64,000 bases of DNA from contig CP136063.1 of NCBI GenBank assembly GCA_032622095.1, forward strand, positions 73,693,980 through 73,757,979. The letters run 5' to 3'. Positions 1 to 11,889 of this stretch are shown here, piece by piece. The stretch's first letter is position 1; each line of letters opens with the position of its first letter. The notes under the pieces were generated by a model. It was not told where the DNA came from, did not search any database, and worked only from the letters and a program-made list of their open reading frames with translations. A program made the position numbers and the translations under genes. This stretch comes from Siphonodentalium dalli (taxonomy: Eukaryota; Mollusca; Scaphopoda; Gadilida; Siphonodentaliidae).

Positions 1-3000
1 ACATCAGACCACTACACATGTCAGGATTGGGCAATTTCCATGTTTAGACACTGGTTCAGATCTAAAGAAAGTCGCTTTCGGGGCCGTTTAGAGGATTAGA
101 GTATATAAGGCTACCATCCATGTATTTGAGTGGAAAGTTAGATTTAAGCACAAGGGGTATGGTGAGTTTGGTAAGATTCAAAATGGGATGCAGTTAGAAA
201 TTCCAACGATGGACATGTGGCCACACCCCCTCCAAAGCACACCCTATATACCCGTCCCTGTATATGCATATGTCCACGACGCACTCAGCGTGGACTTTTT
301 ATTATAAAATTAGATTATTGGACTAATTATCCATTACGTTTGAATCAATTGAAACGTGCCATCCCATCCATTCCATATATGTATGAACATACATGTGCAT
401 GAACATTTACATTGAATTCCCTTGAATGCGCAAAAAATGTACCTTGCGCGTGCAGAGAACGTGTGGCTGCATGACATATGCCAACAACCCTCCTTTGGTT
501 GCGTTGCACACCATCATCAGTCAGCATTTTATAATGATAGTTGGTAATAAAGGTGCGTGACCACCGATGGGCAGCTAATTGGAATCAAGCAAACTGACAC
601 ACTGACCCATATGCACAGACGAAAAGCGGACTGGTCTATCGGAGCTTACAAAATAATAGTTAATTGTTGAACGGCAATCATCCATGATGGCATGACACCA
701 GATAAAGATCTAACTTAAATGGAGAGCGAATTAGAATAATATAAGACAAAACGTTGCTTGTATTGAATGATGTAATCCAGAAGATGAAAACAGAATAGCC
801 GATTCGCTGGATAGCTGTAATTCTTAACCGGTGAAGTATAAACACTCTATTGTTATCGCTAACCGATTATATCGGATAGGATCTTAGCCGACTAATGTAT
901 AAATATCCCTTTAAAATAGTGTAGGTGATCTCCAAACAATCGAACAAATTAAAATTGTCTTTTCTTATTTACCGTTTGCTTTTTTGAAAGGTGCCGCATG
1001 CTTTTAGGAAAGATCCCATGCATAGTAATTCATTAATAATAGTATATTTCCTGATCGAATAGCTTATCTCCACGCACTCTGTTAAAATATACAGCATATA
1101 ATTTTACTCCGAAATATTAAATGGGTTAGAATGTCCTCAAATAACAGTGAGAATTCGCCTTTCTCATTTGCCAGCCGCTTTTTGTGAACTATCCCAGACA
1201 TTCGGAACCAACAAATCCGTAAGGATGTGTATTTTCTGACATGGTGTCCACTTCTCTAAACCCGCAGTTAAAATTGGGAGCATATCCTTTCAGTTCGTAG
1301 TGTGTTCAAGACTTCAAATGGGGTAAAGCATGAAAACAAAGAAAATTCACATTTCGTATTTTCCAGCTGCCTTTTGTAAAGTGCCCTATAGGTTTTCTGG
1401 AACCACCCATACAAATTATATATAATCCATGACAACACTCTCATTCGTTCACTCGTTTAATTTTTGGAGCATATACCTTTCAGTTTTTTGTTTATTTAAG
1501 ACCTTAAACGGGGTAGGGGGCCGTCAAAACAATCTTTAAAATGATACGAATTAACCAAAAGGGATGTGAGCACAAGTTATTCAACTTTGAGTGCTGCTAC
1601 TCTCCCTTAACAATATTGAAACGCATAATATTTATATATTGTATTATGTTTGATCTCAAAGATATCACGGAGGGGATGTAGATCATATGGCGAGATGAGC
1701 CCAGACTTTTGATAACAATATAGGCGAATACATAGGCGATGATATAGGCTTATTGGGATTTTGAAAGTTTTCCGTCAATGGAATCTACCTGACGATGAAA
1801 TGAACGTTTGCGTACTGCTAAACAATTTATCATTTAGAGTATTGGATAGGTTGCATTGACCGAATAGGATATCTTCAACGCTATCAACAAAAAATTCCAT
1901 TTAGCCAAAGGCGTTGGGGGAATAGTAACCGCCTTTCTTTAAAAAAATGCAAAGCGTCGTCAATATAAAACCCGCATTGACTGTGGGCTGTTATGGAAAT
2001 ATAGTTTCCAAGTTTATCTACATTTAACATACATATTGTGACTCACTATAGTACATGCAATATGTTGAGCGCATATGCACTGCCTCTCAACAATATCATA
2101 ACAGTCATGTTTAACGGCCGCTTTGTGTCTGATAAACAGATTCAAATACAAATTCGCCACCAGTATACACATACGGAACAAGTAGAGACAATTGTATAAA
2201 TGTTTGTCAAGTATCAACAATGTGTATACTGAACAGCCTCTATAAGATGTATAAACACAACTGTAAAAGATAACATCGATTTTCTCAATAGTTCCTAACA
2301 TGAACAGATATAATTTTAACAGTACTATATGAAGCACAATTCCACGGAGTTGGTATGTAGATGGTATTCAAGAACGCACAATGTCAAAATCGAATTTGGT
2401 CCAATGATTTTTCACAAAGCTTTGCTGATATATAATAATTCGCAGTTAACAAGTATCAACAATATGTCTACTGAACAGCCTCCATAAGATATCTGAACAC
2501 CACTTTGAAAAATAACGCCCATTTGCTTAGTAGTTCGCAACGTGAATAGAAATGATTTCTCGTAAATTTGTTCAAGTATGAACACAGCCAGGATGTCGAT
2601 TACTTATATATACACTCGAGCCAAAACGTCCGCTGTTAAAAAGTCTGAACAATGATGTTCACAATAATAAAGCAAAATAATTGTTGCTTGATTTCTTGAA
2701 GCGACATTCAAATTGACGTACGTGACACTTGTGAAAACGGGAGAGACTCGTTTATATTCCCAAACGATTTCGTTAAAAAAAACTGTGACCCAGACTCAAA
2801 GCAATCTTGTGTCGAAGCGCTCCAATCCTAATGCTCACTCCGGTGGTTACACTTTCTTTGAATCATAGCACATATTTCCTATACATGGAGAGAATAGCTC
2901 GGTAAGTGTTGTGCCCCTCTCCCCATCCCTGGCGTGGACGATGCCACAATGCAACATATGTATCCTTAAACCACAATATTATACTCTTAGCTATACCATG

Positions 3001-3800
3001 GATATGACTACACATAAGTTGGTAGAAACCGCCAACAGTAAAAGTGTTCATTAATTCTGGGACAATTTTCTCCCTGATTCGAGTGGTGCGCCATTTATGT
3101 ATCTGTAAAGGACGTATTAAAACAATCCATATGCTTGTTAGATAACTACTGCACCATGTGGATTAAATATGTTGGGAGTATTACAATATCCGTTTAAATG
3201 ATAATGTTTGAAAAATAATATTTCTGTGAAAAAGACAGATTTTTCAGCATACAATAAATGTTTCGGCTCCAAGTGGCAGGGAGATCCAAATTAACCAATA
3301 CTTTTTTCCTATAAAGTAGAGATATGGTATGATGTGATAATATTAACACAAACAATATAGGCAAATAAGTTAGAACTTCGCCACAGCGTTCGCCTGATCA
3401 AAATCGATAATTTCTGGAAAAAAAGACTTGGTATCGTTCATCGTCGATTTGACAATAGCCACCACCAATTCCAATACTTTTCACTATCAATTTCGTGAAA
3501 AATATATGTTTCTCCTTAAAACAATATTTGTTTCAACTTATTCTACCTTGGGTAGGGGTACCCGACCAATTTTGGCATTTGGCCACTGCACTTGGAATGG
3601 AATTAATCCCATAAAACAACACATATTTTGCAGTGGTTTTCACTATTGTAAGATGTCCACATGTAAATTTCGTTTGGTAATCTTTGATTAAATGTTCCGA
3701 TTTTCATCAAATGTTCTGATAAATAATATGGTATGTGAATAATATATTTACTTAACTTGGATAAGGTTTAATGGCATTATAGAATTGAAAAGTCGTAGGT
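1..3800. other. No recognisable gene
   Basis: AT-rich sequence with only short open frames that show no domain or splice-bounded coding pattern. There are local diverged duplications: phrases such as 'caacaatatgtctactgaacagcctccataagat' near 2455-2490 repeat text near 2210-2245 with changes. Nothing here could be assigned a function. Confidence 0.6.
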
Positions 3801-3819
3801 TGGCTTATTTGTGTCATTG

Positions 3820-3960
3820 TCCGCACATAATCTGCTTAGAATTATGAGCCGATAATGTGACTAAAATGCTCTCATTTTCAGCTTATTATCGACTCAAAAT
3901 GAAGCGATTCTAAGCATATTATTTATTAAAACAAGTTTTTATAAGCAGATAATGTGCGGA
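3820..3960. repeat. Short MITE-like inverted repeat
   Basis: The outer ends TCCGCACATAATCTGCTTA (3820-3838) and TAAGCAGATAATGTGCGGA (3942-3960) are reverse complements with one mismatch. Inner segments (about 3846-3860 and 3885-3900) also pair. The 141-bp unit has no coding capacity, so it looks like a small non-autonomous DNA element. The family is unknown and no convincing target-site duplication was seen. Confidence 0.6.
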
Positions 3961-4262
3961 TTTTTGGGAGAACAGGCTGAATTCTGACACTGGTAATTGG
4001 CTATTCCACACTGGATGTATACCACACCACTGTATCACACATCGAACCCAATTCAGCCGCATAAACTGTTTATCAACATATTATCATTACCATCTAATTC
4101 CATAATTAGACTATATATGATTTTATCAAGACGGCAGCCTTTTGGTGTTAGAAGTTTGCACCAAATGTTCATTGTTTCTCGCATACCACAATAATCGCCA
4201 TATGTTGGTTACTGAGCCAAAACTCAGATGTTAAGAAATTACTCCGACTCGTTTTCGATTTC

Positions 4263-4517
4263 AATGATCGGGATCTAACAGCTGTTTATGGTCCTACTCT
4301 AACTTGATCAATACATTTTACCCCCCCCCCCTCTCTCTCTCTCTCTCTTCGATTGGCTATGACTATATGAGCCGGACTGTTTAGGAATATGTAAATGATC
4401 GGGATCTAACAGCTGTTTATGGTCCTACTCTAACTTGATCAATACATTTTACCCCCCTCTCTCTCTCTCTTCGATTGGCTATGACTATATGAGCCGGACT
4501 GTTTAGGAATATGTAAA
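4263..4517. repeat. Two-copy tandem duplication with C/CT tract
   Basis: Two adjacent units (4263-4393 and 4394-4517) are almost identical, beginning AATGATCGGGATCTAACAGC and containing a poly-C then (CT)n tract. They differ mainly in the length of that tract, as expected of a recent tandem duplication with slippage. Confidence 0.85.
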
Positions 4518-5580
4518 GAAGTGACTATCTTGAAATATATTGTCAAATTCGATGCATTTATTTCATATATATACTGCATTTAACCTGTTTTTCTTCGGTG
4601 TAGTAACTACTCGCCTCTTGCTATACGATTCCATCGCAATGTGGACTTCATATGAATTTGGGTTTGGGTTAAAGGGGTACATTTTGGAAATTATAGGATG
4701 GATACCCCATCACCAAACGGAGCCCATATCACACGGATCGATATGTTATAAGAGGGTGGATCAGTTTGAAATTATAGGATGACCATCCCCTTCTCTGGAA
4801 GCATGTATATCACGTTCCTTCTTCGATAATATGGTGGACACCTCACCAAATAGAACCATTATAGCCACGTCCCTGCCTCGAAATGTTATAAGAGGGTCGA
4901 TCAGTTTGAATTTATAGGATGATCACCCTCTATATAACTGAGAACATTACAACGTCGCGGCTTATTGTGGACACCACCTCACAAAACGGCCCCCATATAA
5001 TCACGCCCCTGCCTCGATATGTTATGATAAGGGGCGGTCGGTTGGATATCATAGGATGGACGCAATATATTTAGAGTACAATCAACATTATATTTTGTTT
5101 TCACATATTGCATGATTGTAATTTGTGAAAACAAATATACCAAATCAATTGTATAGTACTCATCGCACCAACGATTTGTTATCATATCACAAGCAGTTAA
5201 CCTCTCAACTTACGATTGGTTAATCATTTATGTTTACATACTAAGTGTGATTATTACTAAAGCCAGCATTCCGATTGGTCGGCGCCCACGTGACTAGTTG
5301 CAATTATTTCTCGGTGAACGCGCAAGAGGTCACAATTGCAGCCTCATAATTACATCGACGCGTCATTCGTTTTGGAAAGACGAACGCGTAATGTTTTGGG
5401 CGCATTTGGACTCTCGCAGGATTGACTTAATGAATCATCGGGTTTCAATATAAAGATAAATTGTTCCTGTTAACTTTTGCCAAAGGTGCTATGGGATATT
5501 TTGGGCTGGTTTCGTCACGATACACTTTTCGATTTAAATACATTTCCAAAGTGGCTTTTTCGCTAAATGTATATAAATAT

Positions 5581-5670
5581 AAGGATTAACTGTCATGTGG
5601 ACTGTTTTTATGGAGATGTAACCGCGAGGTTACATCTCCATAAAAACAGTCCACATGACAGTTAATCCTT
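5581..5670. repeat. Perfect 90-bp palindrome
   Basis: Two 43-bp arms pair exactly around the 4-base centre GCGA. The left arm begins AAGGATTAACTGTCATGTGG and the right arm ends with its complement. No reading frame is associated. Perfect arms suggest a young foldback element or very recent gene conversion. Confidence 0.95.
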
Positions 5671-6913
5671 ATTTATGAGAGAGCCATGCCATGATACAAT
5701 TATTATATTGCATTCACAGGCGACCTATCGCCTGTAGGAAATCTACAATAATCAATCATTGATCTCTGTGAAATCTGTGAGATTTTGTTTGCTCATCGTT
5801 TCATTGTACCGTCGATATCACAAATCACAAATTTATAGCGTGCATTGTTACTTTCTCGTATTAATTATGTCTCAGTTATTTTAACTTCGGCCTGTCCACC
5901 TAATTTAAAAGAGGTAACAACACTGGTAACGGGTGTATGGGAGCGGAGCGGTGAGTTCTCCACCCCACGCTCTATGGTTTCCACCCCTCGCCAATTATAA
6001 GGTGTAACTCTCCCTAACTCTGGTATCAAATCGTGTTCAGTTGAATTTCATTTGGATGTGAACACCCCTCCCCTCAACTGAAAAAGTAACATATTCGGAC
6101 ACAGAGTGTTGACTATAGTGTGTCCATGTGTTACCCACCTTTACTTTCACAACTGCACCCCTTGAACAAAATCAAAATTACAAAATTTAATTTGCACTCA
6201 CAGCACCCACATGTCACCCCCACGTACTATTTGTATTTACAGGTATAAAATTATTAGTAGTATTGACCCCTATCGAGAAATGTGCCAACATTCTTATATA
6301 ACTGGAATTTGTCAATGGATTTACTTATCTTGGCGTAAAATTATTTTATAATGTGCGATTTTTCCAGAATATTAAGGAAACAGTTAATTCTGCAATCAGA
6401 GCCATGTATTGTATATACTCAACAAAGTCAGACGATTCAACCTCCCAGTATAGATTCGATGCCCAAATTGTTCGACTCAATTCTGCTTCCATTTTATTAC
6501 ATATCTATCAACGTAAATCGCATGATCGAACGAGTTTCCAGGCATGTGATAATTCTCAGAATCGCACTAGTGCAATCTGTCGGAACTATTTCATTCAGTG
6601 TTGTTAGACTGGTTCTCGCCGTTATTATTTTAACTTTTTCAATCACGACAATAAAGAAACAATAAGCGATCAATCGATGAGATGATTCACTCAAGTAGTT
6701 TCATTTCAAGAATATGTTTGTCGAGGCACAGAATTTAATTTCAAACGCATCATTAAAGATGGGTCAAGGTCACTCGCGGATAGACGGGCTCCCTGTCTGA
6801 TTGTTGCGTTAACCATAAAATGCCGTTAACACTCAATTAAATTAACATTTTCTGTACCGGAGATGTACGATTGTGAGTCAACTTACTATGATAAGGAGAT
6901 ATGTAATAAAAAT

Positions 6914-7050
6914 AGCACCGCATGAATGTCTGGATTTTGACGAATTATCGCACTCGATTTGTTGGCGGAACGCGATACCGCATTCGAGGTATCGCTCCGC
7001 CAACACATCTCGTGCGATAATTTCGTCAAAATCCAGACACTCGTGCGGTT
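6914..7050. repeat. Inverted repeat with near-perfect arms
   Basis: The left arm (from AGCACCGCATGAATGTCTGG) pairs with the right arm ending CCAGACACTCGTGCGGT, and the centre contains GCGATACC...GGTATCGC. A frame spanning it is a by-product of the palindrome. It is probably a MITE of a different family from the 5581 palindrome. Confidence 0.85.
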
Positions 7051-7439
7051 CTATCTATATGTTATACATGGAAGCGAAGTGTGGGGGTATAAAAATACAA
7101 ACGCTTGAAACTTTAATCTTAAACTTTTTGAAACATTGTACTTCTATTAAATACAGCAGGCCAAATTAAATGGTGTACGGAGAACTTGGTAGAAATCAAC
7201 CCTCTATTGAAATAACATGTAAAATGCTCGATTATTGGACCAAACTAGTGTCGAATGGTTGATCTGAACTAGCAAAAATATATTTACACGATATAGCATC
7301 AAAGTCATGAATTTGATTCTTGTAACTGAGTAGTTTCATTACATAAAAAGAACGCTCTTAAATCTTCAGTTGGGATCAAAATGGGACTGTCAGAGTGGAT
7401 TCTGAAATATTGAATTGAAATATGTCAAAACACTTCTTA

Positions 7440-8036
7440 TAGAACGCCATTGGTGTGAACTTTATACCCAAATGCCCACCCTCTACAAATGCTCACTTAT
7501 TCTACAGTCGGATTAAAACTGAATATGGTTTGACAAAATATTTGCAGGTTTTACTGATAACTTATGTAAATACATTGTATTTTCAAGAGATTAGAACATC
7601 GAATCACAGACTTCCAGTAAAATATAAAAGGTGTCGGAAATCGTAAACTAGCATTGCTTGTAATATTTGTGGAGAAGATATTGGTGAGGAATATAATTTT
7701 ACAATTATTTGCAATGAACTAAAACTAAATCATCCCCAAATATTATTACTGGGAAGATCCCACCAGAGAAAAGTTTCACGGTCTGATAACTCTTCAAAAA
7801 TATATATTCATCAAAATAGCGTTTAAGAAATTGTCAAACACAATCGTTAAATTGTGCTTCTTTGTTAAGTTTTTTTTTATGAATATATTATTTATATACT
7901 TATATACTCATATACTCATACCCATATATACACGAATTTTCGTGTATGGTTGAATGTGTACACAGTGTAAATATGTTTGTGATTGTTTCGCGATATTTAA
8001 TGACTAAATAAACTTCCATTCATTCATTCATTCATA
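7440..8036 (+). pseudogene. LINE ORF2 C-terminal relic and 3' tail
   Basis: The frame from 7455 reads KTEYGLTKYL, then RTSNHRLPVKYKR. After an in-frame stop at 7645 it continues as CNICGEDIGEEYNF. This order (KTEYGLEKYL-like segment, FRTSNHxLPxE-like segment, CxxC-(D/E)IG(D/E)E-Y/HF zinc-knuckle-like end) is typical of the region after the reverse transcriptase in CR1/Jockey-type LINEs. The in-frame stop and lost histidine mark it as dead. It ends in a short (ATTC)n run near 8020-8036, a common LINE 3' end. Confidence 0.75.
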
Positions 8037-8339
8037 AATCGGTGAACATCGTCATGAATACTTCAGTATACTTTCAACGCAGCACACACATGCAGAGCGA
8101 AAGCGATTGGACACGGGTAGATTGTAAAATAAATTTACTAGTAATCTTTCATTAATGTTTTCTCAATCAGAAGTACACGAATGCTACGAGAGCTATTAAC
8201 CTTTATCTTGCGACCTTTCATCGGCAAATCTCATTGATAAAGTTACCATTTAAGCATGTTTTATGTTCAAATTATGGAGGCGGCTTCTATTGTCCTAACT
8301 ATAGAAGAATATGTGTTCCCTCCAGTAATGATATGGTTA

Positions 8340-8815
8340 TGGTTAAGATAGAGAGAGCGAAATGAAGATGAAAGAAGAGAGAGAGAGCGAAAGAAAGAAA
8401 GGGAGAAATAAAGAGAGAGATAGAAATATTTTCTTAAACACCTGTGTTCACTCCATAATGGTAGGTTATGGATAAGAGAGATTTAGAGAGCGAAAGAGAG
8501 CAAGAGAGAGGAAGATAGGTAGTTATAAAGGGGAAAAGATTGAAAGAGAGACAGAAGAGCGAAAGAGAGATAAAGAGAAGATAGAAAGGGAGAGAGAGAG
8601 ATAAACAGAGATAGATATATTTTCACCTGTGTTCTCTCCAGTAATGGTAGTTTATGTTTAAGAGCAAGCGATAGGAAGAGAGAGAAGGATAGAGAGAGAG
8701 CGAATAAGAGCAAGCGAGAGGAAGATGGAGGAAGAGAGAGAGCGAGAGAGAGAAAGAAAGAGCGATAGAGGGAGGGAGAACGAGAGGGAGGGGAACAGAG
8801 ATAGAAATCTTTTCT
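8340..8815. repeat. Polypurine (GA)n low-complexity tract
   Basis: Long runs of GAGAGA, GAAAGA and GGAAGA are interrupted by short AT segments and by a repeated phrase like 'cacctgtgttcactccagtaatggta' (near 8440, 8630 and 8820). The repeated phrase shows that the tract grew by tandem duplication of a unit of roughly 190 bp. Serine/leucine-rich frames on the minus strand are by-products of the base composition. Confidence 0.85.
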
Positions 8816-8855
8816 GAAACACATGTGTTCACTCCAGTAGATATAGGTTATGGTT

Positions 8856-9130
8856 AAAGTGATGTGAAACACTCCGGTATAGGGTGATCAAATAGAAATG
8901 GAGAATAATCTTGCTCAAAGAAGTTATTTTTACGAATTTAATCTAAATTTATAACACACACCGCCATTATATATTAATTAAATGCAGTGACTTTCAATGG
9001 CGATATCATTTGTGCTGGTTTCTCGCCAATAGTTGCGTCCCGAATCGAGATGTAAATATTTACAATTGCGCATAGTTCAGACGATCCTTTCTATGGAGTG
9101 GTATAATCGATTTCTTTTATATTTTCGACG
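8856..9130. repeat. Dispersed repeat family J, copy 1
   Basis: It begins AAGTGATGTGAAACACTCCGG and shares ordered blocks with 36601-36974 and 44652-45009, such as GAATAATCTTG, 'gacaacacacacc' and 'tttctatggagtggt'. It is a non-coding interspersed repeat of about 300 bp. No terminal repeats or tail could be defined by eye. Confidence 0.8.
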
Positions 9131-9225
9131 AGAAAGAGCCCAAAAGAGAGAAAGAGAGGGGAAGTAGATATAGAAAGAGTGAAAGAGAGAAAAAGAGAAG
9201 AGAGAGAGGAGAGAGAGATCGAGAG

Positions 9226-10227
9226 ATGTCGACGCGATGCATATTATGCGATGCATATATTCTTGATATATATATTTCCATATTATGCTATGCATATATT
9301 CTTGATATATATATATTTCCATATTATGCGATGCATATATTCTTGATATATATTTCCATATTATGCGATGCATATATTCTTGATATATATATTTCCATAT
9401 TATGCAATGCATATATTCTTGATATATATTTCCATATTTATGCGATGCATATATTCTTGATATATATATTTCCATATTATGCGATGCATATATTCTTGAT
9501 ATATATTTCCATATTATGCGATGCATATATATTCTTGATATATATATTTCCATATTATGCGATGCATATATTCTTGATACATATATTTCCATATTATGCG
9601 ATGCATATTTTCTTGATATATATATTTCCATATTATGCGATGCATATATTCTTGGTATATATATTTCCATATTATGCGATGCATATATTCTTGATATATA
9701 TATTTCCATATTATGCGATGCATATATTCTTGATATGTATATATTTCCATATTATGCGATGCATATATTCTTGATATATATATTTCCATATTATGCGATG
9801 CATATATTCTTGATATATATATTTCCATATTATGCAATGCATATATTCTTGATATATATATTTCCATATTATGCGATGCATATATTCTTGGTATATATAT
9901 TTCCATATTATGCGATGCATATATTCTTCATATGTATATATTTCCATATTATGCGATGAATATATTCTTGATATATATTTCCATATTATGCGATGCATAT
10001 ATTCTTGGTATATATATTTCCATATTATGCGATGCATATATTCTTGGTAACTATATTTTCATATTATGCTATGCATATATTCTTGATATATATATTTCCA
10101 TATTATGCGATGCATATATTCTTGGTAACTATATTTTCATATTATGCTATGCATATATTCTTGATATATATATTTCCATATTATGCGATGCATATATTCT
10201 TGATATATATATTTCCATATTGTTCCC
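9226..10227. repeat. 39-bp tandem minisatellite, about 25 copies
   Basis: The unit is roughly GCGATGCATATATTCTTGAT followed by ATATATATTTCCATATTAT, 39 bp long, repeated from about 9236 to 10220 with single-base variants (GCG/GCT/GCA, TTGATA/TTGGTA/TTGGTAAC). Because 39 is divisible by three, all frames stay open for long stretches on both strands, giving frames of up to 210 codons that are not genes. A polypurine tract (9130-9225) abuts its left side. Confidence 0.97.
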
Positions 10228-10519
10228 CAAACTAATCCAACTGATTAGTCTTGAATCAATCGGTTTATAAACTCGTGAATTCCAATTGTTGAAAATTTTA
10301 CCAATATTAGTCGACGAAATACATATAAGCCCTTCCCCTGGTGAATGCAACTGATTATTCAATCCTCTACAATAACATCGGCCAATATGAACCGAATGCA
10401 AATTACAATTAATTTTGTTCCAGTTGGCGCGTCATACATTGTCAGTCAATCTGCAGAACTATATCTGTAAACAAGTTTGCGATTCATAAAACGTGTGCCG
10501 GTACCGATGCGGCGAGTAG

Positions 10520-10690
10520 GGTTATTTATTCCGAATGTTCTTTATTCCGAAGGTTCTCTATTCCAAATGCTCTCTATTCCGAAGGTTCTCTATTCCGAAG
10601 GTTCTCTTTTCCGAATGTTCTCTATTTCGAAGGTTCTCGATTCCGAAAGAACAAGGAGGGTTCTTTATTCCGAATTTCTTTATTCCTTAA
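10520..10690. repeat. Short repeats of a TATTCCGAAGGTTCTC unit
   Basis: About nine imperfect copies of a 16-base phrase (CTATTCCGAAGGTTCT) occur in tandem. The complementary phrase (CGGAATAGCGAACATT and variants) recurs at 10850-10945, so the two clusters form an interrupted inverted arrangement. Short frames across them are by-products of the repeat. Confidence 0.85.
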
Positions 10691-11275
10691 ATGTGCTATC
10701 CTAAAGGTTCGATTAATCGATATTTTGTAATGCAGTAAGTGGTGGAGTCTTGGTATTCATATGCCGGGATCTGTTGCATCACCATTATGTTACAGCTGTC
10801 CTTGTGTGTCCATTTGATGTCTCGCATAAACCAGAAGTTCCCTCTCAATACTTTCGGAATAGCGAACATTCGGAATAGCGATCCTCCGGAATTGAGAACC
10901 GTCTGAATACAAAAACTTCGGAATACAGAACTTTCGGTATACAGACATGACCCCGGCGGGGCTATAGCCACCACTTCCCTTAAGATATGAGTTCTTCGTT
11001 CTAAATCGCAAACTGGTTACAACAGCGCCGTCGGTGTGACAGGTTGACAAGAATCAGTTTGTGTAAACATAATACATTTAGTCTCAGAGTCATTCTGACA
11101 TACCGCAATTTCGTCATGTGGACAAGATCCGAAACTTGAATGCTTGAATATGAGATAAAAAACATTCCAACTCAGATAGATATCTCCCCAAACTAGATAT
11201 CAGCGTTTGGTTGAAGAGATTACAGTTGGATTTTAACCCTTCCATGACTGGAGCATTCTGAAATTTTGCGAAAAC
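10690..11275. other. Non-coding stretch with inverted counterpart repeats
   Basis: It holds the inverted counterpart (10850-10945) of the 16-base repeat cluster and otherwise no coding or RNA signal that I can see. Confidence 0.5.
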
Positions 11276-11276
11276 C

Positions 11277-11435
11277 ATGTGCCAATGGATTCTCTTATAT
11301 ATATGCGAGTCTCCCATAGGGAGCTCACATATATAAGAGAATTCAGTGGCACCGATTTTACCTTGACCTACATGTAAGCCACTGCATTATCTTATATATG
11401 AGAGGCTTCCTATATGGATGCACTGGCACATAGCC
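11277..11435. repeat. Two diverged copies of the 69-bp palindrome
   Basis: 11277-11351 reads GCCAATGGATTCTCTTATAT, a centre CCCATAGGG-like core, then ATATAAGAGAATTCAGTGGC. 11372-11433 is a further decayed copy. Both match the 69-bp unit found 14 more times between 18 and 63.5 kb, but with more substitutions, so they are older insertions. They lie about 450-600 bp upstream of the GPCR start codon. Confidence 0.75.
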
Positions 11436-11889
11436 TTTAGTGTACGTCAGCGCATCTCCCGCCATGAAAGAATTATGTTGAATACCTTCATTTGCGGAAA
11501 CGCTCACGTTCAATTTGAACTAATTTTACACAGAACATCAAAAAGAACTTGTTCCTTTTTAGAAGTCAAATTGAAGGCTAACTAATGAGAGCGAGCTAAT
11601 CGTAGTTTATAGGCGTGTTTATTTCCTCTTCTAGTTCCAGCTAACGAGACCGTGATTTCATCTATGTCACATTTTCACGATGGCACCGGAAACGAATACT
11701 GCGCTAATTGAAGAGTATACCAACACACTCCTGACTATACGTGGAACGAGGTGGCATTACATATAATATATATCCGGAACCTTGTATATACTTATCTGTG
11801 ATATCATATATGAATCGAAACGCGTTGTATTTAGTTTTGTTCAAGACAAATAGGGAGAGAGAAAGCTCGCAAAAAGATCAGATAGGACG

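Noticed and set aside
8483-8872. Ser/Leu-rich minus-strand frames resembling membrane proteins
   Set aside because: They are by-products of a polypurine (GA)n tract.
9077-10270. Several long open frames on both strands
   Set aside because: They are produced by a 39-bp tandem repeat whose length is a multiple of three. The translations are simple 13-residue repeats.
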